Shown piece by piece: positions 41,121 to 53,459 of a DNA stretch of 64,000 bases. Source of the stretch: Thamnaconus septentrionalis (taxonomy: Eukaryota > Chordata > Actinopteri > Tetraodontiformes > Monacanthidae); NCBI GenBank assembly GCA_009823395.1, contig CM020516.1, positions 5,626,001 through 5,690,000 on the forward strand. The letters are read 5' to 3'. The notes under the pieces were generated by a model. It was not told the origin of the DNA and searched no databases. It saw only the letters and a program-made list of their open reading frames with translations. Made by a program: the position numbers and the translations under genes. The number at the start of each line of letters is the position of its first letter. Position 1 is the first letter of the stretch.

Positions 41121-42529
41121 AGAGATGCTGACGCCAGCGGAGGCGGACTGTTTGTTCCAATTAGTGTCCCACTCTGACCAAACACACTCGGAAAAGGACA
41201 AACTCTGGCACCTTGAGGGGTGAAACCGAGCGAGGAATCCAGCAGCAGGAGGCTTTTTAGCCACGCAGATTCTTTTTTTTATTGATTTGTTTGTTTTACC
41301 AGACTTTAAACCCTTTAAACCCCAACTGGTTAGCACATCAGGCTAACCCGTCATTTCTGAGTCATGGTTCCGCCGTCAGCCGTGATAAACAGGCAACTTG
41401 TGTGGAAATTGTCATTGCAGCCTCTGTTGACACAGTGACAGTGACAGCTTTAGCTTTCCATTTTGAGTGAACTACACCATTTTTTTTAAAACATTTTTTT
41501 TTGAGACGTATGGAAGTCAGCCACGGTTAATGAGTTCGGGTTGAGACAGTTGGGTTGCTGCCACTTGATGCGGGCCACTGAGTTTTGCAGTAAAGTTTCC
41601 GATAATTACCATTGTACGGGGAGTGAGGCAGGTAAGGATAAAGATGGTGTTTTAGACAGCGGCCGGGTGTTGCATATGGATGTCATCACAGCAGCTACTT
41701 CTGCCAGGTAATGATGCCGCCGCCGCTGCCGCCTTTATCTCAGCGTGTGCAGGAGTGAGGCGGAGGAAGACAAAGTGGCCTTGTTCTACACATGGAACAC
41801 ATTTCAAAAAAGAGAGAAAAGCCTTTGCACAGACGGAACAGAGAGACGGCAGAGAACACAGGCAGGTGTGCGTGAGAGAGAGAGAGAGCGAGAGAGAGTT
41901 GGAGTCTCAGTGAAAACGTCAACAGACGACAGCGTCCTCAGTGCCTCAGATACACAAGCAAAAAAGGCCCCCATAGTTTTTATTATCATGAAAAAAAATC
42001 TAGGATGAGAAAGTAAAGTAAAGCAAACAGCCTGAAAAAAAAAGCAAAAAAACAAATAACAGCCTGGCTGTGAGTTTTTAATTCAGGCATCCGGCGGCAG
42101 CACTTTTCCTCCGGGTATGAAAACAACAGTCGGTCTTTATTGACAACGGTGAGTCATGCTTTCTATTTTTAGCTCAAATACGTTCTGAAAATAGGTCGAC
42201 CCTCATCGGATGGTTAACTTCTGTTGCTTTTTTTTGTTTGTTTGTTTAAAAATAGCATTTGACCAACTCTCAGCATCGTCAGGTTTTTCCTCACAAGGAC
42301 GTTTAAGCTGCTTCGGTTCATTAAACCAGAGCAGAGCGGAGCAGTCGGAGGTGCTGAGCAGGAAGAAAAACAAAGCAAAAAATAAATAAAATGAAATAAT
42401 AATATTCACTGATATTGTCTGAGAGTTAATGAGCCGCGTTTGGCCAGGTGGAATATCTTAAGATGAGATCACCGAACCAGAAGAAAAGCAAATAAACACT
42501 TTTTTTCTTCCTTCTGCCCTCTTTAAGTG
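41121..42529. other. Non-coding, nothing recognised
   Basis: GA run 41874-41898; CCGCCGCTGCC near 41716; A-rich 42030-42060 and 42360-42400. No gene or transposon recognised. Confidence 0.45.
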
Positions 42530-42690
42530 TTCCTTTATTGGCCTCCTCAGACCTCCAGCAGTATAAATCAGGGCCTCCGGGTCGCCGGACCTGCCCGCAC
42601 AACTATTTCGGTGAAATTGCTTCCGAGATTGTTTTGACCTGTGATCCGGTCTCTAATCAGCCGCCCGGCCTTTTACCTGCGTGCACTTCT
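42530..42690. promoter_or_regulatory. Candidate conserved non-coding block
   Basis: AGCAGTATAAATCAGGGCCT (42557-42576), AACTATTTCGGTGAAATTGC, GTGATCCGGTCTCTAATCAG and GCCTTTTACCTGCGTGC in repeat-free sequence. Confidence 0.33.
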
Positions 42691-43149
42691 GGAAGGAATC
42701 CGTTGTAAAAAAAAAAACAAATCCATGAAAAAAACAAAACAAAAAAAAAAAAAATGTGGTTTGGAATTGGATTGGTCAGATCTGGACCCGCCCCCTGTCT
42801 TTCTGGGACACGCCCACATCATCTATTCTCGTGTGCGCTTATGGGGGAGGTTGTTTATCACCACCAGCCCAGCGAAGCCCCGCCCCCTCGCTGGCCACCC
42901 CTCTCTCTCTCTCTCTCTCTATCAAAGAAGTGCATCACTGATGACGTCAGTTGAATTAAAATCCTCTTTCGTTAAAACTCTTTATGCTCTTCTCATCTTC
43001 CTCCCACCCACCGTCCTCCCGCCGTTCGTTTGTTCGCACGGGTCGCTAACGACCAATGAATGACAGTTTTTTTTTTTTTTCCTCTGTTTCGACGTCTCTG
43101 TCTCATGATTAGTCGTTTTTTGTTTTTTTTTCATCTTTTTGGAGACGAG
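42691..43149. other. Non-coding with A runs and CT array
   Basis: A runs near 42708-42755, CT 42900-42920, T runs 43067-43080 and 43118-43130. No gene recognised. Confidence 0.55.
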
Positions 43150-43240
43150 ACTCAGCCGCATGTAAAAGCGGGAATTAATTGGGCCATATGTGAGATCCAT
43201 ATGGGGAGACATTAAAACTAATCACAGCTTCATTTTGGAG
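43150..43240. promoter_or_regulatory. Candidate conserved non-coding block
   Basis: GCGGGAATTAATTGGGCCAT (43169-43188), then CCATATGTGAG and CCATATGGGGA 13 bp apart, then TTAAAACTAATCACAGC. AATTAATT is a palindromic homeodomain-type site. The two CCATATG words resemble but do not match CArG boxes. Confidence 0.33.
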
Positions 43241-43242
43241 TT

Positions 43243-43301
43243 TGTGTGTGTGTGTGTGTGTGTGTGTGCTTGCGTGCGTATATGCTTGTGTGTGTGTGTG
43301 T
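43243..43301. repeat. Two GT arrays split by GC/TA steps
   Basis: TG 43243-43268 and GT 43287-43301. Confidence 0.94.
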
Positions 43302-43448
43302 AATACACTTGCTGCAGGTAGGGGGCGCCGCTCACTACGTTGCCATGTTTGCAAATGGGTCGAGTCCCTGCCAACGCCACCGTTCACAGGTCCATTTGAG
43401 CGTCGCCGCCCTTTAAGGCTACAGCGATGCCACACATTCTCCTCCTCG

Positions 43449-43449
<1 letters not shown>

Positions 43450-43489
<40 letters not shown>
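43450..43489. repeat. (CA)20 microsatellite
   Basis: Perfect CA array. Confidence 0.97.
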
Positions 43490-43490
<1 letters not shown>

Positions 43491-43601
43491 GGAAATACAC
43501 TTTGAAACACACACATGCTGCAGGGATGTTTCAGCTCTATTATGTTTTTTTTTCTCCTTTTTTCAGAAGTGGCTTTTCAATTCCACAGCTGAGGCTTGAG
43601 G

Positions 43602-43724
43602 GTGTGTGTGTGTGTGTGTGTGTGTTGGTGCTATGGGCTTGGAGGACTACTTGACAGGCAGAACGTGACACAAACCATCTACAGTACTTTCCCCACGCCT
43701 GTGTGTGTGTGTGTGTGTGTGTGT
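43602..43724. repeat. Two (GT)12 microsatellites
   Basis: GT 43602-43626 and GT 43700-43724, separated by about 75 bp of unique sequence. Confidence 0.95.
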
Positions 43725-44071
43725 TTTCATGTTTGCTGCTCATTGAGAAGAGAAGAGGCGGGGGTTGGGGGAAGGGGATCCATGGCAGTGAGATGTGTGA
43801 TGAGTAAAAGTTTCCCTTTATGAAATCCAATTTTTCACCGCAAACAATCAAACGCACTTCAAACAAATGGCAATTTTTTTTTTTAAATCATTATCATTTG
43901 TTTTTTTTCCCCCGCTGGATCTGATTGGTCGTATCAAGGTTGAACGTGAAGTCCTGACATCGACCGCAGTTCTGTCCGCTTGAAAGTTTAAATCAATGGA
44001 TGCATGAATTAATGTGTAAAATTTGACCTTTGAGCCCGTGACAGCAGCGCAGAGTGACAAAAGATGACAGA
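43725..44071. other. Non-coding, nothing recognised
   Basis: T runs 43874-43885 and 43901-43908. No gene recognised. Confidence 0.5.
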
Positions 44072-44108
44072 AGTCAGTCAGTCAGTCAGTCAGTCAGTCA
44101 GTCAGTCA
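44072..44108. repeat. (AGTC)9 microsatellite
   Basis: Perfect tetranucleotide array. Confidence 0.96.
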
Positions 44109-45068
44109 ACGTGTTGATGTGGCACCGGCAGCCTCCCGAGATTTTTCCACTCGTTTTGTTTTTGTTTCTTCTTTTTCCTGCCAGCAAGTTCGGAGTCTAA
44201 TTGATGGTGGCAGCCTCTATTTTCCAGCCGCTGTCTCTTCATTGATCCCACTGCTGCTGCTGCTGCTGCTGCTCGCCTCTCTCTCCGCCTGTCATTACCG
44301 CCGAGCGGAGGGGAGAGGGAGAAGGAGGGTCTCTCTCTCTCCGTCCACCGGCCTCGGAAAACGACTCTGGCGAGGCCCAGAATGAGAGAGGCGGCCCGAT
44401 CGACCCGGGTTAAATTGGCAGCCGGCAGCAGTCGTAGCAAAGATAATCTGAGCTCTTATTTCTTTGTTTATTAGCCGGACTGAGAAAAAACAAACACAGA
44501 AAAAAAACTGACCATTGGTTAACTGATTGGCTGATTTACAAAGGTGAGAGGACAAGTTCTCTCCTCCAGAGCCAAAGTAGAAAGGTTTAGCACCTCTGTT
44601 TTTTCTCGTTTTCAGACATAAAAAAAAAAAAAAAAAAAGTTTCAACAGACCTGAAGTTAAATTCCAGTTTTATTTGCCGTGTGTGAAAAATCGTCAATCT
44701 GCTCTTGGCCATTTTTTTCACAAATTCGCTGGGAAAGATTTTGGTCGTTGGTTCATTTAGGAAGCGTCACTTTGCCGTAGTCGCTTAAATTTTCTTTACT
44801 TCTTCTCGTGTTTATTTGCGAATTCCTGCACACCACTGGGGGGAGGAGGGGTGGAGCGGCCGTGCTCGGCCACCTTCCTTCCGGGCCTTGAACGCCTCTT
44901 TTTATTTCCGTCTCGGAGAGCCGCAGCTGTTCGTCCGCTGCCTCACGACCTTGAAATCAATTTCATGTTCCGTCACGCCGCGTCTGTGTCCCGGTGTCCT
45001 CAGGCAGAGGTCACGACCTTCTACCTGCTGACTGTGTCTCCTCTCCCAAATTAAAAGTCCTGCATCAC

Positions 45069-45070
<2 letters not shown>
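44109..45070. other. Non-coding, nothing recognised
   Basis: CTG run 44250-44273; A19 near 44620-44638; two ATTGG words at 44514-44531. No gene recognised. Confidence 0.5.
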
Positions 45071-45101
<31 letters not shown>

Positions 45102-45285
45102 TACGCGCACACACAGGCAGCCGGCACATCGTATTACCTACATGCTGCAGAGAGGCTGAGAAATCCAATAGGCTTTTAACATTCATTTAGCCGGGACAGC
45201 AGGGCTGACTGATGCTATACTGACTGGATCTGATAGCACACACAGACTCACTCACTCACTCACACACACACACACACACACACAG
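45071..45285. repeat. CA arrays 45071-45100 and 45262-45285
   Basis: The second is preceded by ACTC units (45247-45261). Unique sequence between. Confidence 0.95.
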
Positions 45286-46052
45286 AGGAAGAGGCATCAG
45301 AGGTGGTCGGTTGCCGCCTCTGCAGGTAGTAGCGACGCTGGAGGACGAGAGCGCTGGAGTAGAATGTGGGCAGGGAGACAAAAGGAGACGGAGGAAGCAG
45401 CAGCGGCTAAATATACAGCACGTAGGTTCAAAACATGCAAGACCTGAAAATGACGGCTGTAGTGTAGAGTTACACTGGAAAACAACAAAACAACAGCAGC
45501 AGCGGAGCCAATAAAAGGAGCAGGAAGTCGTCTGAAGTGGGACTTTTTTTCCTCCTCCTCCTCCTCCTCCTCCTCCTCCTCCTGTCCGTTAGCGCTAAAC
45601 ACCACTTCTTTTTATTGCCCTGTTTGCGTCTGAATGCTGGATGCTGCAGTGTGGGCAGGTCGGCTCGCACGGCTCTTTGGCCGTCCTCACCTACAGTGCG
45701 ACAGTTTGATTTGGGTGAGATCTCCCTGAGGCCCCGGGCAGCCAGGACCTCCTCACAGGTCTCTTCTAGGCTGAGTCCCGAATCACCCACTGGCTCCCTC
45801 TACAGGCAGGGATATGTAGCCACTATATAGCAACTCATCAGCCAAATGAAAAAAAAACAAACTTTGGGACACTCTTTGCGCTGTTCTATATCTATATATG
45901 CAACTGTGATGACGACTTTCCTATTGTCTCAGGGAATGGATTGCGGTGCCGTTTGTTCTCTCTCATTGACGAAGAGCCGTGTTGTGATGGATCTGGTGCC
46001 GATTTGATTTTGGAGCAGCTAGCTCAGCGGTGATGTGGCTGGATAGATGGAC
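45286..46052. other. Non-coding with (CCT)11
   Basis: CCT run 45550-45583; otherwise unique sequence with no gene recognised. Confidence 0.55.
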
Positions 46053-46093
46053 TGATGGATGGATGGATGGATGGATGGATGGATGGATGGATG
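46053..46093. repeat. (GGAT)10 microsatellite
   Basis: Perfect except for the first unit. Confidence 0.96.
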
Positions 46094-46224
46094 AGAGGGG
46101 ATGCATCACAGGGAGTGCAGAGATTTAGATAAATGAGATTACAGGGTCGAACGATAAAACCAGGATCCTGCAATGACGATGGTGACCATGATAATGACGA
46201 TAAGGATGATTATGACAATGATGA

Positions 46225-46225
46225 A

Positions 46226-46278
<53 letters not shown>
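46225..46278. repeat. (GAT)18 microsatellite
   Basis: Perfect GAT array preceded by decayed GAT/GAC units from 46176; poly-M and poly-I frames are artefacts. Confidence 0.97.
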
Positions 46279-46569
46279 CGTTGATGACAGGACAGTGTGA
46301 CACCTGGTCGGACTTCCCGGAAGTTACGACCAGCAGTAGCAGTGTTTCGAACCTGCCGCCTGTGTTTCTCCTTCTACTCTGTGCTTTGATCTTCCAAGTC
46401 CCCACCAGTGAAATATAAAAATTGATCTGCGGTCAACTCAACTTCCTAAATACCCGGAAAGTGTTGCCTTTTCATGCTGCCACTGGGATTTAAAAAAAAA
46501 AAAATGAATGAACCCAACAAAAGAATTGAAAGCACAGCCGTTGGCTCATTTGAAACGAATGAGAGATTT

Positions 46570-46606
<37 letters not shown>
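46570..46606. repeat. (TA)16 microsatellite
   Basis: TA array with one GT break. Confidence 0.95.
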
Positions 46607-46609
<3 letters not shown>

Positions 46610-46639
46610 ACATACATATTATAAGAAGGACAACAGACA

Positions 46640-46880
46640 TTCTTTGGCATCAAACAAAAGGGAGCTAAAGGTACAAACTCCCTCTGGTGCTGATCAGCGT
46701 TAATGCGGCTCGTCGCCGCCCGGCTTAGCATCCCATTACTCGGGCATATGCCGGATATGTTTTTTTTTTTTTGCTGATTTATCATCGCCACAAGCTTTCA
46801 GCCACAGGATCTTAAAATAAACAGGCGAGACGCGGCAGCGAGGCTTGATAAAAGGAAAAAAAAATTGCCAGATGTACAGT
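46640..46880. promoter_or_regulatory. Candidate conserved non-coding block
   Basis: TTTGGCATCAAACAAAAGGG, CTGATCAGCGTTAATGCGGC (46690-46709), CATCCCATTACTCGGGCATA (46730-46749), GCTGATTTATCATCGCC, and GGCTTGATAAAAGG in two repeat-free halves around a T run. Confidence 0.35.
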
Positions 46881-48344
46881 AACTTCGGCGTCGTCGGCTT
46901 ACAGGCCAGAAATCCACGTCCTTGTTCTCTCGTCTCCCCAGATGCCTTTCAGAGTCGTCATTGGAGAGTGACCTGCATTATCACTCTGTGACTCGCTCTC
47001 CACCCGGCTCTGTCTCTCTCTCCGTCTGAGTGGAGATTTAGATAAGAGAGTCTGAGCTGCGAGGGAGCAGCCGGTGAATATCAAGAGACCAGCAGTGGCG
47101 CTGGGAGCCGTTCACATCGTGGATGTTCTGTAAGAACTGGATACCGGACTGGCGGTGATTTTTTTTTTTTTTCTTCCCAGTGGCCACTCGAGGTACTGCA
47201 CACAGCAACTTCATCGTATTTCACGACTACAGCAGAAAAGATCGCGAGCTGCCGGGAAAGAAAGAAGAAAAAGAACTTCAAATTTAATTACCAACCATTT
47301 CAGAGTTTAATTAGAAGTAAAGTAGTTTCCCCGTGGCGGCGGTGGCACAGAATTCTCCCAAACATGAGCAGACCAGCTGCTCGGTTCTTCTTCTCTTTTT
47401 CTTTTCTTGTTTTTTCAGGGATGTTGCAGGTTTTGCAAGTTTGCCGCATGTCGAACGTGTTCGGTGGGAAGCGGCAAACGAGACGTTCTTACGTCCGTAT
47501 TTAAAATCCGGCGGATGGGGAAGTGAAGGGTCGAAGCTCTGATCAGTGGGAGAACGTGGAAGTAGCGGCGACGACGGGAACACCTGCTGGACAGAGTCGC
47601 ACATGGGACATCGTCCGAGTGTTCTCTCGTCTCACGTCCCTGTTTTCTGCAGCCGTGTGTTTGTGTGTGTGTGAGTGTGTGCACGCACGCACGTGCACGC
47701 TACACCATTTAAGGTGTCCCCGAGGTGATCGATGAGGTGTTGATGGAAATGTCATCTGACTTTAATACATTTATCATTGCTCATCCAGCCCCGAGAATTC
47801 TAACCCTGCCCACCCCCACCCCTTGCCCACCCCCCCACACCCCCCGTTTGTTTTTCAATCATTTCTGCTCTTTTTAACGCCTTTTTAACACCTGACTGCG
47901 GTGATTCATCGGGTCTGCCAGCGGTTTTTCCTCCTCCGACGAGGCGGCGGCGTCCAGCCGGCGCTCTGACCAGACTCGTTAAAGTGTGTGCGTGTGCCTG
48001 TGTGTGTGTGTGTCTGTGTGTGTGTGTGCTGGTCCTTTAATTGTCCTTTAAGGCCGAAAGCAAGACGCAGACGCGGTTCTGGACTCCAGAGTGCAGTGAG
48101 AGTCTCTGGAGTCACGGATGAGTTAAAACATGAGACTAGTTTGCTTTCATTTGCAACTGAAGGAGGCTTTTAAAAAAAAAATGCCACGCTCAGCATTTTT
48201 CTTACGTCCACTGAATGGATCTTGAAGTGTTTATGCTCAGAAATACCATCAAAGTTTTCATCGTCAGGATGCTTCAAAGTTCTTTCAGCCGAAGTGTCGA
48301 ACGTTTGAGCTTTTCAACTTTCTTCTATGGTAATGTAAAGTAGA
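46881..48344. other. Non-coding, nothing recognised
   Basis: T run 47159-47172, GT/GC run 47655-47690, C-rich 47808-47846 with several C-runs, GT 47998-48029. No gene or transposon recognised. Confidence 0.45.
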
Positions 48345-48398
48345 AATATATATATATTTATATATATATATATATGTTATATATATGTGTGTGTGTGT
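48345..48398. repeat. TA-rich tract passing into GT
   Basis: ATATATATTTATATATATAT with a GTT break, ending GTGTGTGTGT. Confidence 0.93.
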
Positions 48399-48511
48399 CT
48401 GAAAGAACTCAATCACCTCAAGTCAACACCTGGGACTCAGCAGCAGGATTCTGATGCAGACAAGTTGACGACTCTCACTCTTAATAATGACACAGAGCAG
48501 GGTCACCTCCA

Positions 48512-48512
<1 letters not shown>

Positions 48513-48561
<49 letters not shown>
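48513..48561. repeat. (TG)24 microsatellite
   Basis: Perfect TG array. Confidence 0.97.
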
Positions 48562-48566
<5 letters not shown>

Positions 48567-49038
48567 ATCACTTATCGATGCAGTGATTTACTGGTGTAAG
48601 AAATGTTCTCCCTAATGAAGAGGCTAATGGGCCAGAACGGGCTGAGTCACTGTCGGAGTCTGACCCTCGGCCAGCTGCTGGAGGGGGCGGGGCTCATCCT
48701 GACGGGACTCCTGGGGAATCAATCAGCTGATCACTATCAGTCGCTCCGAGGCTTTTTACTGATTTTTTTTTCCTAGTTTTTTTCTCTCTCTCTATTTTTT
48801 ATTTTTTTTTATTATATCTGGTTGTGGAATCTTAACTCGATTTATAACGTGAAATTATTAGATTTTTTTATCGCACTGCGCCTGCATGTGCACGTGAGTG
48901 TGTTTGTGTGTGTTTGTGCGTGTTTGTGTGCGAGCTCGCCTGCCGAGTGACTCAGAGAGCATGTCAGACAAAAACAAACTATCTAAATGAAAATCACGGG
49001 CGCTGAGCTGAGCGAGAAGGATCATAACCCAGCAAGCA
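48562..49038. other. Non-coding, nothing recognised
   Basis: T-rich 48760-48815; GTTTGTGT units 48896-48930. No gene recognised. Confidence 0.5.

Positions 49039-49077
<39 letters not shown>
49039..49077. repeat. (TGCG)9-10 microsatellite
   Basis: Perfect tetranucleotide array of alternating purine-pyrimidine sequence, strongly Z-DNA-prone. Confidence 0.96.
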
Positions 49078-50460
49078 ACATGCATGAGCGAGTCGGCGGT
49101 GCAGAACTCAACATGCAAGAGAAAAAAACAACAGCAACAATGTGTTTCTTACACAAACACCCCCCCACCCCCACCGCCCCCTGTGTCGACGTGTCAGACG
49201 GCGAACAGCAACCTGGCGGCTTCTGGCGGCGTCAGACTCTGCAAACACGTTAAAGCCGCTTCCGTCTCTGTGTGTTTTTGCTTCTTTTTTTTGCCGCTTG
49301 TTAAGTTGCTGCTGCTGCACCGTGTTCACACGCCGGAGGTGAAGGTAGACACGGCGCGGCTGCTGCGCTGTGACAGCCGAACTCCTGCTACATGCGGCGT
49401 TAGCCACTGATACTGGCTTAACCCCCCCCCACACAGTCTTTTTACCACGTCTTACGTCGTCGGCTCGATGTGTCGAACAAAGAGGGAAACATGCGATGAA
49501 CTGATGGAGCAGCCGGAGCCGGTTCGGCCCTCACAACTCCGGTTCTAAATGATGTCATCATTAAGATCGTCATCATTTATTTTTCTATGTGTCTGATCTT
49601 CTCCAAACGACTAAAATCACTCCTGAGACAATATTAAAAAAAAATCAAATCATTTGAAAATGAAAAGGAATGGAAACAAAGCTCGACAGAATCCAAACAA
49701 AAGCTGAACTTCCGCCTTCTCCTTCTTTCGCGGACCTGCGGAGGAACGGAGAGATCGAGCGTCCCTGTGATCGAAGACGCTGGATGCAAATGACCCAAAC
49801 CTCCAGCGCCCCCCCAGGGGGCCAATGAAAGAGCCTCTTACGTAATGAGCACCGGGGGAGTCTGTGGTCGTGGGAACGTGGAGGCTGAAGTCCTGGCCGT
49901 CTTCACTTACCCACGCCGGCTTTGGAAAACACGAGCGGCGGCTTCCAAACGAGGCCTCGGCTCTCCGGGGACGGCCGGCAGAACGAGGGAGAAATCAATG
50001 TGGCTAATGCAATCGGCGGCAATTAGCATTAGCATTAGCGTTGGCAGAAGACGATTCTGCCAACACTGTCTCCCGGTCAAAAAAACTCTGAGGAAATGCG
50101 TTGCCTTGTGTTGCCTCAAGTTGCGTGGGCTTCAGTTGCGGATGTCTGACTGATGATGCTGCGCCGGCATCAGATTCAGCAGAAGTTTTTTTGGACTCCT
50201 AACGATTTGCTCTCGCAGCGAGGATTGTTTTCTCAGATACTTTGCCGGACGAATCAATTAGTTCCTCTGGAGGAGAAGATGAGAGAGAGAGAGGGAGCGA
50301 GAGAGAGAGAGAGACAGTAGGAAGGGTGGGGAATTAATGAAAACCTTTCCATTTAGAGGAGGTGGAGGGGAGGCGGGGGTGCTTCCATGTAGCCGCGGTT
50401 CTTAAAAAAAAAAAGGCAAACGGCATCCGCATGTCTGCCGGTGACCTCTCACACCCACGC
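49078..50460. other. Non-coding, nothing recognised
   Basis: ATTAGC repeated at 50021-50039 (CAATTAGCATTAGCATTAGC), GA-rich 50281-50316, C run 49421-49430. No gene or transposon recognised. Confidence 0.45.
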
Positions 50461-50481
50461 CTGCTGCTGCTGCTGCTGCTC
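50461..50481. repeat. (CTG)7 microsatellite
   Basis: Short perfect run. Confidence 0.93.
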
Positions 50482-52371
50482 ACACATTCTGTCAATTTAG
50501 CAGCAGTTGAGCTTTCAAGTGCCGGCAGTGGAGTGCAAACACATTTAAATTCTTAAAAAAAAAAAAAGCGAGTGCAGTTTAGTCAATCAAAATGAAAGGG
50601 GCACATTTCTGGAGGAGCAAAATCAACAACGAGCGTGGAACGGTCAATTCTGTAAACAGGAAGTGGCATTAGCCTGCTAGCTTTCTCTGGGTAGCTAGCA
50701 AGCATACATTCTCCTAGCAACTTTGGAACTTTTTAATTACGCTTAATTTGTTGTGCAGTCCGTTTGACTGGCAAAATTGCAATAAAAATGAGAGTCTCCT
50801 TGCTTACTGTTTCCAGTTGGCCATTGCCAAAAGCATAAGAAGAAAGGAGAGGAACAAGAAGAAAGGGTGGTGGTTACAAAACAGCAGCTAATGCGTGCAA
50901 CCTGCTAACAACATCGCCCACATCCAAAATAAGTTGTGTTGTCTGGGGTGTAAGTCCCAGCTTTGTAAAGTTCTCTCCCACCTCCAGAGACAGAAGTAAG
51001 GTATTATGTTATATATATATAGATACAGACTTGTTGTGTTACTGGCTTATGTAACTACACAGAGCTATTTCAGAAGCAGCTGGTGGTGAAGCAGCTTTTC
51101 TGAACGGGGAGGAAGTGAGAAAAACAACAGCAGCCGTCTGGTGTGAGTGCATAGTGTGAGCAGAACGTCTGAGCGACGCGGTACCAAACTAAACAAAACC
51201 AAACAACAACATCTATAGCTACCAGCTGAGATCACTGTCATGAAACTGCTTGTCTGCATCTGCTGCTGGCACCTGCACCTCCTCTGTCGTGCTACTTTTA
51301 TTTTAAACTGCGCCATAAGTGTGCATGCGCTGCATGGCGCTAACATGCTAATCGCTAGCATAGTCTTGAACCCGTCCGCGCACCTGTGAACGTGTACAGG
51401 TGTCGGGTAGCACTGACACAGATGGGAATCACCAGTCCCCAGTCAGCCAGCGCGAAACGTGTGTGTGTGTGCGTGCGTGCGTTTGTGCGTGCACGTGGCT
51501 AACAGCTGCGCCGATCCTCAAAGCCGTCATCGCATCTTGCTCGCGCCATTTCACCGCAGTTGGAGCCACTGAGAGCATCAGGCGCAGACTCAACGTCGCA
51601 GCTTCTGGCTTCTGTCTGCGCGGGCGAAGAGTCGTGACTTCCGACGGTCGTCTCCAATGGCTCGTGTGACGGTCGGAAGCTGTAGGCGGACCAAAAAAAG
51701 AGGCGGATGAATGCGTTCATTTTGACAAAATGCTGCAGAAATTCAGACTGATTCTCTGCTTTCATGGCACTAAAAGTCTACTAAAGCGCTCCGTTCGGCC
51801 AATCAGAGACGCACTCTCCAGCTGCGTAGGTCTTCTTCTCGTTGATTCAAATGTCTTCATTTCTTTATTTATTTATTTATTTTTTACCTGCTCAGGAAAA
51901 ATAATAATAATGGGTTTTATTTTTAGCACTCTAACCTTTTTTTTTCCTCAGTTTCACTTCCAGACCAAAGTCTCAAAGCACAGGAGAGATGTTTGTTTTT
52001 CCACAACTCTTCACTTAGCTGCGAGTCGGGACGTGGAAATAGAGAGGGGAAAAAAAAGAAAAGAGGCGTCAGTCCGTGAGCTTCAGAGGGAGCTGCAGTA
52101 TTTATTAGCTGACACGCTGTAACCTACATCTGCCGGCGGATTGACAAGCCGCCGTTTCGCTTCCTTCAACTCCCACGTCGGAGCGTCGCTGCTCCGCTGG
52201 CGGCTGTCACTCTCGCACCCACCGCTCCGACTCACGTCTCTTTGTTGACTTTGCGTTTTTTTCTGCCTCCTCCCGTCTCGTAATTGTTGTCAGAGGGACG
52301 GCAATTTAATTTGCACGCTGCGGCTTTTCTGAAGTCTGGGATTTGTAGTTCTCTACTGAACCTGTTGTTGT
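50482..52371. other. Non-coding, nothing recognised
   Basis: About 1.9 kb with few simple repeats: A12 near 50556, TA near 51014, GTGC/GCGT 51459-51494, TTTA 51873-51892. CGGCCAATCAGAG near 51797 has a CCAAT word. GTCTGGGATTTGTAGTTC near 52336 recalls a common vertebrate promoter or repeat word. No gene or transposon end recognised. Confidence 0.4.
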
Positions 52372-52392
52372 GTGTGTGTGTGTGTGTGTGTT
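52372..52392. repeat. (GT)10 microsatellite
   Basis: Perfect GT run next to family B copy 2. Confidence 0.94.
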
Positions 52393-52410
52393 GCTACGAG
52401 TTGTTGTTGG

Positions 52411-52495
52411 GTATACACATTTGATAGTATTTCTACGGACAGTATACTAAGCTTTTACCAATATAAAATCATAAATCAAACCACATTTTACCCTC
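52411..52495 (-). mobile_element. Family B dispersed repeat, copy 2
   Basis: The reverse complement aligns with 16362-16450: AAAATGTGG, ATTTATGATTTT, ATATTGGTAAAAGCTTA, GTAGAAATA, GTGTATACC. Extent beyond the shared core is undefined; the flanks differ between the copies. Confidence 0.6.
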
Positions 52496-52839
52496 AGGAC
52501 CTTTAGTCAATTACATCAGCAGGAGCGACTCTGTGACGACGAGCAGGAAGCGCCTGGCCGAAGTGAAGAGCTCTCCTTTGTCAATGTTTGTTTTAAAGGG
52601 CCCATTATTTTATTTTCATCAGTTCAGCCTGAGCCGGCCTGGTCAGTATCTACCAGCCGCGCTCAGTTTGTGCCTTTACTGTCGGACAGCTTCTCAGGCT
52701 TTTCAAGAGGAAAAGGTGCTAAACTCAGAGCGGCGTGAGCTCAGCAAGACGGCTCAGCAGAAAAAAAACAAAAACGCTGTTAAACCATAGTGAGCGCCTG
52801 TCGTCGTCATAAAGCCTGACCCCACACCCCCCCGGCTCC
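52496..52839. other. Non-coding, nothing recognised
   Basis: Unique sequence with a C run near 52827. No gene recognised. Confidence 0.5.
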
Positions 52840-53000
52840 TCCCCCTCCGATTCCAATTGGCTGCTATCAGGGGCCTAAATCCCGGCATCCAGCTCCCTAA
52901 AACCGCAGTTTTTAATCCAGGAGAGTGGAGCGGCTTTGGACGGCGCCGTAATCAGAGTAATTATTCTGGTGCCACCCCAGCTGTGGAGAAGGGGGGAGGG
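52840..53000. promoter_or_regulatory. Candidate conserved non-coding block
   Basis: CCGATTCCAATTGGCTGCTA (52847-52866), GGGGCCTAAATCCCGGC, CGCAGTTTTTAATCCAGGAG (52904-52923) and AATCAGAGTAATTATTCTGG (52951-52970). TAATCC and TAATTA cores; repeat-free. Confidence 0.35.
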
Positions 53001-53089
53001 GTGTGTTTGTGTGTTTATGTGTGTGTGGGGACGGGGGGGTGCTTTTAGCTAATGATGGTGAGGACGGGCGGCGCCGATGAGATGAGCGG

Positions 53090-53350
53090 CGGGTGTCAGT
53101 GGGACGTGTGCGTCAAATAATGAATAAATATGTATGTACGGATCACGTTCGCGCAATGATGGATGTCTCAGCTGTTTGTCTGCTTTAATAACCTTCGAGC
53201 CTGCTCGCCGCCGCTTTATTACTTCACAGCCATGTCTTTTTTTTGTCGAGCATCAGTCACATGACCTGAGTAACAGCCTTATTAGGTCAGAAGCAGCTTC
53301 ACCCGCCGCCCTCGTTCATCGCCACATCCTTTTATTTATTTCTTCTGAAT
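53090..53350. promoter_or_regulatory. Candidate conserved non-coding block
   Basis: GTCAAATAATGAATAAATATGTATG (about 53113-53137), ATCACGTTCGCGCAATGATG, CTGCTTTAATAACCTTCG, CTTTATTACTTCACAGCC and AGTCACATGACCTGAGTAAC (the last contains TCACATGA, a TFE-type E-box). Long, balanced and repeat-free. Confidence 0.37.
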
Positions 53351-53459
53351 CCTCTCTGTTCATGACTGAAGCCAGACGTTCAATATGAAGCTTCTCAACA
53401 CCCACCTCTTCCAAGCCGCCTACCCCCCCTACTCCCCCCCCCCTTCCTCCCCGCCCCCC

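Noticed and set aside
43180..43205. Two CCATATG words as possible SRF CArG boxes
   Set aside because: Neither has the required CC, six A/T, GG layout.
43340..43375. GGTCGAGTCCCTGCC, similar to a tRNA B box
   Set aside because: No matching A box or cloverleaf arms upstream at the required distance.
46176..46278. Direct-repeat array that could be mistaken for a CRISPR or minisatellite
   Set aside because: It is a plain GAT microsatellite; there are no spacers, and the DNA is eukaryotic. No CRISPR-like array exists in the window.
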